From contig CAZMNN010000006.1 in the NCBI GenBank assembly GCA_964567665.1, forward strand, positions 1 to 64,000: a DNA stretch of 64,000 nt, read 5' to 3'. Each line of letters starts with the position of its first letter. Positions within the stretch are counted from its first letter, which is position 1. The stretch is from UBA1731 sp964567665 (GTDB lineage: Bacteria > Verrucomicrobiota > Kiritimatiellia > RFP12 > UBA1067). The notes under the pieces were generated by a model. That model was not told the origin of the DNA, ran no database searches, and saw only the letters and a program-made list of their open reading frames with translations. Below, piece after piece: positions 9,001 to 16,901 of the stretch. The translations under genes and the position numbers were made by a program.

Positions 9001-9480
9001 CGCCCGAACTGCGAACCCGCAGTTCCAGGCATCACCCATCCTCAGAAGCGTCACGGAGTACAGCCTGTCGCTTGACGAGTGCGGACGCACCCATCCGGCG
9101 AACGTGAACCCCTTTGCGAACTCCTCCCCCGACAGACCTGAACCGAACGGGCCGGTGGAGCGGGTTCCAATGCAAAGCGCATTCAGTCCGGCCCTGCGCC
9201 CTGTGGTCCATGTCGGCTGGATCGCCTTTGGCTGACGCGGCTCGTAGGCGTCGTAATCCATGCCGTAGACCGTGATTGACGGAATCACGAGCGAACCGAG
9301 TGTGCCGCCATGCGGGCCGATGCGTCCCGGAAAGACCGGCGCGGAATTCTTCGCGAGATTCCAACGCCTCTCCTCGAACTCCCACCGACGAATCAACCCG
9401 TCAGCGACTTCCGCGACGGATGTCTGCAAGGCACCGCAAAACGCAACCGCAACAATCAATCTGAACATAGACAATCTCAT
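6052..9480 (-). CDS. Secreted LamG / glycoside-hydrolase-like / CBM9-like protein
   Basis: A 1142-aa exported protein. A signal peptide (about 1-24) is followed by a LamG/concanavalin-like domain (about 85-295; GFTFAGWVRPH, AWHFFAIAWDGK, DEIMIYDRALSSDEL). Then come a beta-sandwich, a TIM-barrel-like region (about 415-740) and a C-terminal CBM9/DOMON-like domain (about 955-1135; DGDEAKWSGVP, WDCLELFVDTR). In the barrel, Glu about 528 (FSSEQNH) and Glu about 625 (YSTENG) are placed like the acid/base and nucleophile of clan-A retaining glycosidases. The substrate is not predictable. No clear -10 was found in the 55 nt upstream. It lies between the ribosomal-protein genes and a broken surface gene. 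Confidence 0.7.
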   Translation of the reverse strand: MRLSMFRLIVAVAFCGALQTSVAEVADGLIRRWEFEERRWNLAKNSAPVFPGRIGPHGGTLGSLVIPSITVYGMDYDAYEPRQPKAIQPTWTTGRRAGLNALCIGTRSTGPFGSGLSGEEFAKGFTFAGWVRPHSSSDRLYSVTLLRMGDAWNCGFAVRAEAAKWCPEGRLSVRFAMQKGKDGKNRYVDVSAPGFKAGAWHFFAIAWDGKTVRMEIDGRVAATSGDLTDIFAPITFARTWTGCQPFFEETVHGRFIVGGGNGTDVVDVDEIMIYDRALSSDELLSAMGPAAEGTVDEQCAEARRQDEARTRAERITLEIPRSTGGYFRIGEDITATASVPQDIGIDGTFTAAFRLTTLDGKEIASRSRSFAAGEAVRETFRPPQCGVYYLDMEIRGADGRSVKRYDEPWCIGVVPPKPKTLDSPFGYWATEDAFSHDANLRRLACYFGDSVEATEKGWKESAYTVRQHRLFTEKQGLGDSVRCFSWLTIENTKEKTLAPERLARLRDGVWPLEIALMKRLGVKEFEFSSEQNHNITPEAYVQQLKVLVPMVRKEIPDAVLYPAGATPVGVDWTERVLALGGKDLVDGVSIHPYTADPIKDYHKGGVATKLRDAVKRVAPNLPLYSTENGVSSLPRVYGRPMTREEADRAPYPAFAGSPRYYQTSMPVYTEAETAAMSCQAALMTLATGFRTYVQCQNSMWGALPCLVSVARTALSGQVLNGMCATPRVLPLPSFRSAAVLVERRDGSTVLAVFGTADEPVSFLFSPNAAFKTMDIYGNYGEIRAGSDGFMTLTAKLAPTYVFGVPQDVSPVTPLRIDIPDTLPSDGMLAGTLCVTNPFSTTLTGTLKVQDIRGATVTLGESKISLATGRSANVAVQIDGRGLKRGDCTFRVDLVRDGGAALSAERIFRSAGVMQLLPKFPPNTPLDGDEAKWSGVPSLVSDSENDVSLGKPDKARPWAPQWTGADDLAVKVQAAWTEDGSVRFLLNVTDDILMPAPKEKSGEAFRWDCLELFVDTRIRHMFGSFKKTPGADQVLVVPEVGDASSQCAVYYPGGDARHIDVTCVGRRTRSGYLIEGRIVPRKGCELPIRAGERVAMDFLVDDRDALDVPRKSAIAIHGHAGNNNDIPAWGRYRFEDISAPGRQ

Positions 9481-9535
9481 GTTTGCTTTTATTTCACATA
9501 CCTGTTATTCGGAATCCAACATCCATCCAAATCAT

Positions 9536-10748
9536 CTACCGCACCGAGATTGTGAAACTGCCGTGCAGCTGACACTCGTAGCACCCCATGTCCACGGCAT
9601 CACCGACAATACGGCTGTTTCCGGCCATGTCTGTTGCCCCATCCATCCACGGCATGAATGCGCCCCTGTTGACGAATGGAGATGAATTCCTTGGAGAGTA
9701 GTCGCCTGCCGTCACGCTCGCAAATCTCGGAGACGCACCATTCGCAACGATGTTGCCGTTCACGCCATCCGTCAACTGCGCACCGTCCTCCCAACAGTGG
9801 GAGGCGGCATCCGCGCATGACGCAGCCGTCGAGAAGCTGCGCATGGACGACTCGTTGCCTACCATTAGCCCGTTGCCGCTGAACACGCAGTTTCTTATGA
9901 TGGCAGTGCCGCCGTTTTCACCGACATTCACCGCACCGGCAAACTTTGCATCCGAAGTCGATGACGGCCGCAACGCCCGATTGCCCACGAACGTGCAGCT
10001 CTCCACCACGCAGTTCGTTCCGCCGCCGTATGGCGACACACCCAGATTGAACGGTGCAAACCTGACGGCGACACCGGCATTTGTTGTCGGCGAAGAGACA
10101 CCCCCTCACGATAGCGTTCGTGGCAGTAGGCTCAAACGCAAGAGTTGCGGACGAAAAGCCACACCGCATCGATCTGTTGCTGCGGAATTCGCAGTTCTCC
10201 ACCTTTGCGAACGGCGTGGCGACGAATACCGCACCGGCTCCGCCGACATCAATGTTCTCGATGAACCTGCAGCGCATGAGACTGAACGTCCCGGAATCCG
10301 CCACTGACGTTATCGTGCCGAACCTGTTGTACTCGTCCCCCTCTCCGGAAACAACAGACACGTTTCCGGAGACGACGCAATCCGTCATTACAAGCCCGCC
10401 ATGAGCACCGGCGGTGCCTGACCCGAAATTATAGACGTTGCCGTAGCTGACCGACGCATTGCCTATGAACGTACCCCTTTCCGCCTTGACCAGCACCGCG
10501 CCAATGTTGCGGAACACACCGCCGCCGTTTGACGCTTCATTGGTGTTGCAGATGAACCGGCAGCCGGAAAAGCAGACTGATGCCAGTTCGGCGTCGGCGG
10601 CGACGTTCGGCTCTGGCGACCAGACAGCGCCTCCGTTTCCGACTCCGGGTGCTGCGGAGTTCTTCGATACGTTTCCCGTGAATGTGCACCAAGCGCAGAG
10701 AAGACTGCAAGTCCGCATTTTTTTTTGACACAATTCACTCCAGTTCAA
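9536..10748 (-). pseudogene. Beta-helix surface protein, frameshifted and lacking a signal peptide
   Basis: The product is a repetitive right-handed beta-helix / Pmp-like protein (repeats such as CTFTGN, CRFIEN, CVVSGN, CLFADN, CTFVGN, CVFSGN). It is encoded in two frames: 10748 to about 10082, then about 10081 to 9536. One surplus A in GACAACAAATGCC (near 10080-10082) causes the switch. The whole locus is 1213 nt, one more than a multiple of three. The second frame ends in a typical family C-terminus (DMAGNSRIVGDAVDMGCYE). No signal peptide precedes the repeats, although a surface-type promoter lies at 10802-10829, so the 5' end also appears lost. Sequencing error or +1 frameshifting are alternatives for the frame change. 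Confidence 0.65.
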
Positions 10749-10801
10749 ACCGCCCGTTGCACCCTGAGATGCCCATCTCCAAGGAACGGAACGCGGCGTA
10801 G

Positions 10802-10829
10802 AGTATCATAAACTGATTTTTTTTTTCAA
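10802..10829 (-). promoter_or_regulatory. A-tract promoter of the beta-helix gene
   Basis: The minus strand has a TTGAAA -35 (10824-10829), a 16-bp spacer whose first 7 bases complete a run of ten A (10817-10826), and a GATACT -10 (10802-10807). The geometry matches the promoters at 27673-27700 and 52419-52446. Confidence 0.6.
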
Positions 10830-10924
10830 CACGAAAGTTGCAACATCCAGTCGCAGGTACACCCCCTGCCGTCGCAACCCAATATGTCCCAGTCCTTTGA
10901 ATCCATGGATTCAAATAGGCAAGT

Positions 10925-10974
10925 CAAAAATCCTTCTGCACCCTCTCCGTCCGCTACACGAACCGGAGAAGGAT
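10925..10974 (-). terminator. Terminator overlapping the end of the nuclease gene
   Basis: Minus-strand arms ATCCTTCT (10967-10974) and AGAAGGAT (10930-10937) can pair around a GC-rich interior and are followed by TTTTT. The left arm lies within the last codons of the nuclease gene. The interior pairing is imperfect. Confidence 0.4.
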
Positions 10975-12012
10975 GAGACGGAAGATGTCTATGAAACGCA
11001 CAGGCCAGAGCCGCGTAGGCAGATCAGCCTCAAGCGGTCGCTCAAGGAAGTCCGGCATATCCGGAAAGAAATCCAACCCCGTACGGCGTTCAAGTTCATC
11101 GATGGTGACGATGTTGTGGACAGGGAACGCCGAATACGGAATGTTCTGCGGCATATATACGGCAAGTGCTCTCACGCCATCTGCGGTTTGCGCGACAATC
11201 ACCTGCCAGAACGCCTTTGGCGCATCCACGCCGGACGCAAGACGCTCCCCTTCATCCCCCGGCACACATCCTACGATGACCCAGATCTCTCCGTATTTCG
11301 CCGTCCACAAATCCGCTATGCGATGCTCCATCTCCCGCCACGGACCACGGTTCAGCCCCGGCCTCTGCGGCGCAACGTTGGACATGTAGAACGTCTTCTT
11401 CTGTGCATCCGTCCCGAACCTTGTCGCTATCGCGTAGTTCGGCGCCATGTGTCCGCGATCGAAACCGGAACCCTTGTACCAGGTTGCCGACGGCGAACCG
11501 GCGACGGACGGATCAGCCCTGAAATTCGGACGCTTCCCCGGCTCGTACGCCTTCTCCGCCGGGACATGGTAGGCCACCCATAGCGGATGCTTCAGCGACG
11601 GCGACCAGCCAATCAAAAAGTCTCCGCGATCCACTATGCGCACATCGTCCGGAGCCGGCGCACCTACGCGAACGGGGGCGCCGGCGAACATCACCGAATT
11701 GGATGGAGGCGGCTCATCGAAATCGTATACGGCATCGTGTCCCGTCAAGCCAAGCCCATCCGTGAGCATGACCGCCCGGTCGCCAAAATAGAAGAGCGCA
11801 GTCGTCACAAAGCCCGGCCAGTCATCGCGCTTGTCCGAAAGCCATTGCGCCGGATGGCTGACGAACCAACCACCGATCAGCGAAAGCAGCGCGACCATCG
11901 CCACGGAGGAGAACACCATGCGACGGAAGAAAAGCGCGACCGGGCCTATCTTCCGCTTACCGCGCTTCTTCCGTCCAGACGAAAGCGATGAACCTGAAGG
12001 TTTCCGCCTCAT
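10954..12012 (-). CDS. DNA/RNA non-specific endonuclease, membrane-anchored
   Basis: NUC/EndA-type beta-beta-alpha-metal nuclease. The catalytic motif DRGHMAPN is intact (catalytic His about residue 187), and the downstream Asn of NVAPQRPGLN fits the metal-ligand position. A basic N-terminus (RKKRGKRKIG) precedes one hydrophobic segment (about 35-55), so the enzyme is probably anchored with its catalytic domain outside the cytoplasm, for nutrient scavenging or DNA uptake. Its ATG overlaps the upstream gene stop (ATGA), placing it third in an epimerase, glycosyltransferase-like, nuclease operon. dprA lies about 8 kb away. Confidence 0.85.
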   Translation of the reverse strand: MRRKPSGSSLSSGRKKRGKRKIGPVALFFRRMVFSSVAMVALLSLIGGWFVSHPAQWLSDKRDDWPGFVTTALFYFGDRAVMLTDGLGLTGHDAVYDFDEPPPSNSVMFAGAPVRVGAPAPDDVRIVDRGDFLIGWSPSLKHPLWVAYHVPAEKAYEPGKRPNFRADPSVAGSPSATWYKGSGFDRGHMAPNYAIATRFGTDAQKKTFYMSNVAPQRPGLNRGPWREMEHRIADLWTAKYGEIWVIVGCVPGDEGERLASGVDAPKAFWQVIVAQTADGVRALAVYMPQNIPYSAFPVHNIVTIDELERRTGLDFFPDMPDFLERPLEADLPTRLWPVRFIDIFRLILLRFV

Positions 12013-12587
12013 CCGTCAATCTCCGGGTGCTTGCGAAGCACATATGTGTAGATGCCGTCGATGGCGGACGCAAATTCGGACGCCGTGAATGCGTTGTCCG
12101 CGAGTTCCGCATGGGGATCCGGCAGGATGGATACGCGAGCCATCGGCGGCTGTTCGCGAAACTCCAAAAGTGTGTGCTCGTGCGGCACAACAATCGCCGC
12201 CGCACGTGCGACGGTGGATGCGCCCACCGTCTTCGGATGATGAACCTCCGCAATGTACGCAAGATGCTTTCTGGACATCCTGCACACCGACCTTGCGATA
12301 TCCGCACCTTCATCGAATCCATGCAGCACCGAGTAGTCTCCGCCGGACGCAAGCGCAACTCCGCGCAGACACATGAGTGGACGCCTCATGAGCGGCAGGG
12401 AGGGCACAACGAACACCCTGGCGTTCGAGGCGAGCGTGGCGGAGAGCATCGGATTGGCGCTTGGCGCAAGCACATCAACCCGCCACCCTATGCGCCGCAG
12501 GGCGGATACCGTATCCTGCACCCGCAGCGTCTCCTGCGCTGTGGAGCTGTGTCCGAGTGACGTTATGATGAGTGCGGCGCGTTTCAC
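12009..12587 (-). CDS. Short GT4-type glycosyltransferase N-domain-like protein
   Basis: A 192-aa protein that looks like the N-terminal Rossmann half of a GT-B glycosyltransferase: MKRAALIITSLGHSS, then a leader for a beta-alpha fold with VHHPKTVG and AIVVPHEHTLLEF. The nucleotide-sugar binding C-terminal half with its E(x7)E motif is missing, so catalysis is doubtful. It may be a degraded enzyme or a partner subunit. The start is GTG, one base after the epimerase stop. It overlaps the nuclease by four bases. Confidence 0.5.
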   Translation of the reverse strand: MKRAALIITSLGHSSTAQETLRVQDTVSALRRIGWRVDVLAPSANPMLSATLASNARVFVVPSLPLMRRPLMCLRGVALASGGDYSVLHGFDEGADIARSVCRMSRKHLAYIAEVHHPKTVGASTVARAAAIVVPHEHTLLEFREQPPMARVSILPDPHAELADNAFTASEFASAIDGIYTYVLRKHPEIDG

Positions 12588-12588
12588 T

Positions 12589-13494
12589 TCACTTCTCTGG
12601 TACGGACTGCACTGCCATCAGAAGCTCATGGGACTCTCCAGGCGCAAGCCTGATGACCGAATCCTCCTTGAACAGCGTGGCCGGCTCGACGCACACGAAC
12701 TTGCGCCAGTCATCGGCGCCAAGGTTGCGGTTCTTCGCCTCCTCCGGGCCGGGATTCCAGCAGACAAGCTTTGTGTTTCCACGCGAGGCGATGGCGATCG
12801 CCCTGCGAAGTCCCGGATCGAGTATCGCGAATTCGCTTTTCTTCACCGTGAACACATGATCGTATTCCGTGTTGAACTGCAGGTCGCCCGTCCACACGGC
12901 ATCCGCCGTGCGCGACTTGCGGGCATCGCAGAACTGGCATCCCTCAAGTCCACGAACGGTAACAGCATTGCGGTCGCGCACGAGAAAATACGGATGGAGA
13001 CCCTCTGTGATCTCAAAAGGCACATCTCCCGCGTTGGTGGTCTTCAGCCCCATGTTCAGCTTCATGGAAACGGATATCTTGAGCTGAAGCCTGAAATCGT
13101 ACGGCCAAAGCCTCTTAGTTTCGTCGTTGCAGTCGAGAGCAAGCGTCACCTCCGTGATGTCCTCGGAGTATTCAGAACCGGCGACGCGCCACAGGCGGCG
13201 TCTGGCGAAGCCATGTCCGTACGAACCCTCAGGGCCGTTCTTGCCGAACCATGGCCAACAGACCGGGATTCCGCCGTGATCCGCCTTGTCGGGACCGAAC
13301 TCCATCACCGGCGGCGTGAACAGCACTGGAAGATTCCCCGTCGGCCTGTACGAGAGCACCTGCGCACCGTAAAGCGACACCTCTGCGCTGCCATACTGGT
13401 TGGCGAGCGCCACAATCGGGATGCCATGGGCGTTCTCCCGAAACACGATTCTTCCCGGCGCACCGTAGCGCCTGTTCAGCTCTTCACAGTTCAT
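12589..13494 (-). CDS. Aldose-1-epimerase / hexose-6-phosphate mutarotase (YeaD-like)
   Basis: Galactose mutarotase-fold enzyme that interconverts sugar anomers. Family features seen: EVSLYGAQVLSYRP, HGGIPVCWPWFGKNGP, EITEGLHPYFLV with a likely catalytic His, and FVCVEPAT with a conserved Glu near the C-terminus. Length (301 aa) is normal for the YeaD branch. The ATG is only 7 nt downstream of a perfect TGG-TATAAT, so the mRNA is probably leaderless. It heads the operon with the glycosyltransferase-like and nuclease genes and diverges from the nrnA-like gene. Confidence 0.82.
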   Translation of the reverse strand: MNCEELNRRYGAPGRIVFRENAHGIPIVALANQYGSAEVSLYGAQVLSYRPTGNLPVLFTPPVMEFGPDKADHGGIPVCWPWFGKNGPEGSYGHGFARRRLWRVAGSEYSEDITEVTLALDCNDETKRLWPYDFRLQLKISVSMKLNMGLKTTNAGDVPFEITEGLHPYFLVRDRNAVTVRGLEGCQFCDARKSRTADAVWTGDLQFNTEYDHVFTVKKSEFAILDPGLRRAIAIASRGNTKLVCWNPGPEEAKNRNLGADDWRKFVCVEPATLFKEDSVIRLAPGESHELLMAVQSVPEK

Positions 13495-13501
13495 GCGGGC
13501 G

Positions 13502-13510
13502 ATTATACCA
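13502..13510 (-). promoter_or_regulatory. Extended -10 of the epimerase operon (leaderless)
   Basis: The minus strand reads TGG-TATAAT at 13510-13502, then exactly 7 nt, then the ATG at 13494. The normal initiation distance puts the start site at the A of ATG. Confidence 0.7.
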
Positions 13511-13518
13511 CAAACCGC

Positions 13519-13547
13519 TTGCGGGGAATCGCGTAATTTGCTTTAAT
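13519..13547 (+). promoter_or_regulatory. Promoter of the nrnA-like gene
   Basis: TTGCGG (13519-13524), a 17-bp spacer and TTTAAT (13542-13547) precede the ATG at 13557 by 9 nt. It is back-to-back with the epimerase promoter. Confidence 0.55.
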
Positions 13548-13556
13548 ATGTCCCCG

Positions 13557-14621
13557 ATGAACAAATCAGACAGACGCGCAGAATACGCGGCGGCCAAGGC
13601 GCTCCTGAAGGGCGCCGATTCGATTTTGATATCCGGACACCTCAGCCCTGACGGCGATTCGCTCGGTTCGATGATAGCTCTCGCAAGGATGCTCACCGCC
13701 GCAGGCTGGCAGGCTACGGCGGCGGCGGACGCAAAAAGTCTCGGCAAAATCGGTTTTCTTGAGGGCGTATCGGATCTTATGCCGCTGAAGAAGCTCAAGC
13801 GCAAAAAATTCGACCTTTTCATCTATGTGGACGCATCCACTCCCGACAGGCTGCCGCCGGAGGTGCGCCCTTTCGCCGAGAAACTGCCGACAATAACCAT
13901 AGACCACCATGCGACAAGCAATCCGTCCGGAGTTGCGATACTCGATCCTTCCGCAAGTTCGGCGGGCGAACTCATCTGGCAGTTCGCCAAGTGGATGGAA
14001 TGGCCCATGGACAGGGCGGTCGCCGAGGCGCTTTGGGTCGCGATAGTGACCGACAGCGGAAGGTTCGCATACGATTCGACAAAGCCCGGAACGCTGCGCA
14101 CTGCCGCCGACCTGCTCAAGAAGGGCGTTCGCACTGCGATGATAAACGACATCATCTACTGCTCCTTCCCGCCGAAGTCGATGGAGCTGAAGCGCAGAGC
14201 CTGGCGTTCGCTGCACATCTGGAAAAACAGGAAGGTCGCGGAAGTCACGCTACTCAGGGACGACTTCCGCGACGTGCGCGGCTCCAAGGCTGATGCAGAA
14301 GACGTCATAGAGATACCGCGTTCCGTCAGCGGCAACCAGATTGCGCTTTTCTTCTACCAGATACCGGACCGCACCAGCGAGACACGCATATCGATACGCA
14401 CCCGCGCACCATGGGACGCCACGGAACTCGCAAAGCTGTTCGGCGGCGGCGGGCACGTCCGAGCAGCGGGCTGCACGGCGAAGAGCGGCATGGCTGCCGC
14501 CAAACGGCAGATGCGGCGCACCGTCAAGGACATGATTCAAGGCCGACGGGCTGGCGGCGCCTCCAAGGAAAAATGCGGCGGCGCCTCCGCAGACGCCAAG
14601 GCAACGGACACACGGCAATGA
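13557..14621 (+). CDS. nrnA: DHH-family phosphoesterase (NrnA-like oligoribonuclease)
   Basis: Predicted to degrade short RNA oligonucleotides and/or pAp. DHH domain motifs: GHLSPDGDSLGS (metal site), IYVDASTPDR, and the DHH itself in ITIDHHATSNPSG. The C-terminal DHHA1 domain carries FGGGGHVRAAGC. An ATG at 13548 is also in frame, but it directly abuts the -10 (13542-13547) and lies upstream of any transcript start, so 13557 (MNKSDRRAEY) is chosen. The stop overlaps the next start as ATGA. A Ser/Lys/Gly-rich tail of about 35 residues follows DHHA1. Confidence 0.87.
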   Translation: MNKSDRRAEYAAAKALLKGADSILISGHLSPDGDSLGSMIALARMLTAAGWQATAAADAKSLGKIGFLEGVSDLMPLKKLKRKKFDLFIYVDASTPDRLPPEVRPFAEKLPTITIDHHATSNPSGVAILDPSASSAGELIWQFAKWMEWPMDRAVAEALWVAIVTDSGRFAYDSTKPGTLRTAADLLKKGVRTAMINDIIYCSFPPKSMELKRRAWRSLHIWKNRKVAEVTLLRDDFRDVRGSKADAEDVIEIPRSVSGNQIALFFYQIPDRTSETRISIRTRAPWDATELAKLFGGGGHVRAAGCTAKSGMAAAKRQMRRTVKDMIQGRRAGGASKEKCGGASADAKATDTRQ

Positions 14622-15544
14622 ACAAGGCTCTGATTCTGACAGACGGCAAGGCCGGACACGAAAACCAGTCCAAGGCCTTTGCCCGCGCCATGGGACTTGA
14701 GTTCGACCTCTTGCGCGTTGAATTCAAGTCCAGATTCGCGAAGGCCCTCTCCTACGCGCTCGACCGGATCGGAGTGCATTCGCTCGGACTGTTCAAAAAA
14801 ACCTCCATCCCGTCCGTCGGCTACTGCGTGACAATAGGAACCGGATCAGGCACGTTCTACGCGGCAAAGGCTGTGGCGGAGCGTCTCGGCGTGAAATCAG
14901 CCGTTGTGCTGTATCCGAGAGGCTACCGTACAGTGGATTTCGGATGTGTTCTCGCACCCGTATTCGACAACCCGAAACCGGCGCCGAACGTCATAGAGAT
15001 TCCCGTGAACCTCGTCGCCGCCGACGGCGATTTCTACGCCGACGGCGTCAAGGCGTTCCGTGAGCGCCATGCGGATTCCGGACGAAAGGCCATAGCCGTC
15101 ATCGTGGGCGGACCGAACAAGTGCTCCACAATGACGCCCGAATGGATGAAGGAACAGCTGAATGCAATCTTTGCCGCCGCAAAAGGCGGGGCAGAGCCGC
15201 ATCCGGAGGTCTGGGTCACGACATCCCGCCGCACTCCGCCGGAAGTAGAAAAGGTGATTGCCTCATTCCCGTTCGACTACCGTCTTCTGTATTCGCAGGA
15301 TCATTTCAACCCGATTCCCGCCTTCGTGTCTCTTGCATCACACCTGTACGTCACGGCAGAGTCCACGGGTATGCTGTCGGAGGCCTGCTCCTTCGGAAAG
15401 GCCGAAGTGCACGTGATGGACAACCTTAAGCCTGGTCGCCACAAGTTCAGGCGGTTTGCGGAGATGTGCGCTGCGTTCGGCAGCAGGAAAGCAGACCTTG
15501 CACCTGTCTTCGCCGCCGCAAAGCACCTGCTCGGAATCGGCTGA
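14618..15544 (+). CDS. ELM1/DUF1022 family protein (GT-B-like)
   Basis: 308-aa member of the family named after plant ELM1 (mitochondrial fission), found widely in bacteria with unknown role and a glycosyltransferase-B-like fold. Features: MNKALILTDGKAGHENQSK at the start, VIVGGPNK, VTTSRRTP, and YVTAESTGMLSEACSFGK near the C-terminus, resembling a nucleotide-sugar pocket. ATG at 14618 overlaps the nrnA stop by four bases, so longer frames starting at 14411 are rejected. Bacterial members often sit with envelope polysaccharide genes; here the neighbour is an RNA phosphoesterase. Confidence 0.72.
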   Translation: MNKALILTDGKAGHENQSKAFARAMGLEFDLLRVEFKSRFAKALSYALDRIGVHSLGLFKKTSIPSVGYCVTIGTGSGTFYAAKAVAERLGVKSAVVLYPRGYRTVDFGCVLAPVFDNPKPAPNVIEIPVNLVAADGDFYADGVKAFRERHADSGRKAIAVIVGGPNKCSTMTPEWMKEQLNAIFAAAKGGAEPHPEVWVTTSRRTPPEVEKVIASFPFDYRLLYSQDHFNPIPAFVSLASHLYVTAESTGMLSEACSFGKAEVHVMDNLKPGRHKFRRFAEMCAAFGSRKADLAPVFAAAKHLLGIG

Positions 15545-15555
15545 ACAGCACTCCG

Positions 15556-16365
15556 TCAGAGCGCCTTGCCCGGCACAAACGTGCCGACATCGCGTCCCGA
15601 AAGAACCGCCTCAAGGATTCCCGCCTTGCGCCCGTTCGCGATTACGACGTTCGCGCCGGCCTCTGCCGCAATGCGTACGGCCTTGAGCTTGGAGTCCATG
15701 CCGCCCTTCGACAGCGTCCCCTTCTCGCCGGCTTTCACTAGCTTGATTGCGTCCTTGATCGAGAATATCTGCGGCACACGCTTACCCTGGTCGTCAAGCA
15801 GACCGTCCACCGTAGTGAGAAGCACAAGCGCATCAGCGCACACAAGCCTTGCGATGAGCGCAGACAGCTGATCGTTGTCGCCGAACGTCAAGCCCTTTAT
15901 CTCCTCGTCGGCAACCACATCGTTCTCGTTAATCACCGGCACGATGCCGTTCTTTACAAGATGATCGAGAACCCTGCGCACGTTGGAAGCCCTGCGGCGG
16001 TCGTCAAAGTCGGCGTGGGTTAGCAGAACCTGGCCGATCTTCACACCGTTCTCGCCGAACAGCTCCTCATACTCGGTGATGTAGCGCGCCTGACCGACAG
16101 CCGCGCACATCTGCACGTCGTTCACGTCCGTCGGCCGCGCCTTCAGTCCAAGGGATTCAATTCCGGCGGCGACGGCGCCGGACGAAACGAATATCACCTC
16201 GTGCCCTGTGGCGTTCAACGCGCATATCCCTGACACGACGCGCTTCAGCGCAGCATAGTCCGGACGACCGGATTTTTTGGCAAGCGCATGAGTGCCGACC
16301 TTCACCACAACGCGGCGCACGTCCCTCAGAACCGCCCGCTCCCTCAATTGCGTCTCTTTCTTCAT
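15556..16365 (-). CDS. proB: Glutamate 5-kinase ProB, short form
   Basis: Phosphorylates glutamate in the first step of proline synthesis. Amino-acid-kinase motifs: RVVVKVGTHAL (ATP site), VSSGAVAAGIESLG, PVINENDVVADEE, FGDNDQLSALIA and KGGMDSKLKAVRIA. At 269 aa it consists of the kinase domain only; the C-terminal PUA domain of longer ProB proteins is absent, a known variant. It overlaps the lipoprotein gene by four bases and is the last gene of the metY-coaX-lipoprotein-proB run. No proA or proC is in the window. Confidence 0.92.
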   Translation of the reverse strand: MKKETQLRERAVLRDVRRVVVKVGTHALAKKSGRPDYAALKRVVSGICALNATGHEVIFVSSGAVAAGIESLGLKARPTDVNDVQMCAAVGQARYITEYEELFGENGVKIGQVLLTHADFDDRRRASNVRRVLDHLVKNGIVPVINENDVVADEEIKGLTFGDNDQLSALIARLVCADALVLLTTVDGLLDDQGKRVPQIFSIKDAIKLVKAGEKGTLSKGGMDSKLKAVRIAAEAGANVVIANGRKAGILEAVLSGRDVGTFVPGKAL

Positions 16366-16901
16366 TTCTTCCTTCCAAGGACTGGCCTGTTGAATTCCAG
16401 CACCACGTTGTAAAGCCGTTCCGCAAGTTCCGGATCCTCCTCGAACAGATTCTTCGAGTCCGAATGCGTCTTGTTGTCGATCGCCGCCCGCACCGCCACA
16501 AACCTCCCGTTGGACGGATACTTCGTCTTTGTGAACATCTTGTCTCTGTCGAAGAGTCCGGCGTTGACAAGATCCTGGAATATTTCGCGGATGTGATCGG
16601 CGTCAACATCGAAAACCCGTTCTCGATAGTTCGCGACAGTGTCTCCCGCGATGTCCTTGGCAAAGCTGTCCGAGACGCGCCGCGCCGTGCCGGACTTGAC
16701 CTCGACACGTCCGGAACCGGTTATGCGCACGTTTACGCGCCTTATCGGCTCGCGTGTCGCGTTGTAGTAGTGTATCTCAATCCAGTTTAACGGCGTCACT
16801 GTCACGTCCACATACGGGTCGTCCCAGAACAGCCCGCACCCGGAGATCGTCGCGGCGAGAAGAAGGGCTGCGCCAGCCCGCACAAACCTGCCGATGCTCA
16901 T
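16362..16901 (-). CDS. Predicted lipoprotein, 179 aa
   Basis: A signal peptide with lipobox (ATISGC, Cys about 22) predicts a lipid-anchored envelope protein. The mature part begins GLFWDDPYVDVTVTP, is beta-rich at first and helical towards the end. No family was recognised. It overlaps both coaX and proB by four bases, an unexpected position for a lipoprotein between two cytosolic enzymes, so co-expression is likely while a shared function is not evident. Confidence 0.7.
   Translation of the reverse strand: MSIGRFVRAGAALLLAATISGCGLFWDDPYVDVTVTPLNWIEIHYYNATREPIRRVNVRITGSGRVEVKSGTARRVSDSFAKDIAGDTVANYRERVFDVDADHIREIFQDLVNAGLFDRDKMFTKTKYPSNGRFVAVRAAIDNKTHSDSKNLFEEDPELAERLYNVVLEFNRPVLGRKK

Noticed and set aside
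10735..10809. 24-codon frame (starting MILYAAFRSL) across the beta-helix promoter
   Set aside because: Its ATG overlaps the -10, so it would not be on the transcript; probably chance.
14411..14617. Longer start for the ELM1-like protein
   Set aside because: The extension lies wholly inside the nrnA-like gene in another frame; ATG 14618 gives a clean ATGA overlap and a family-like N-terminus.
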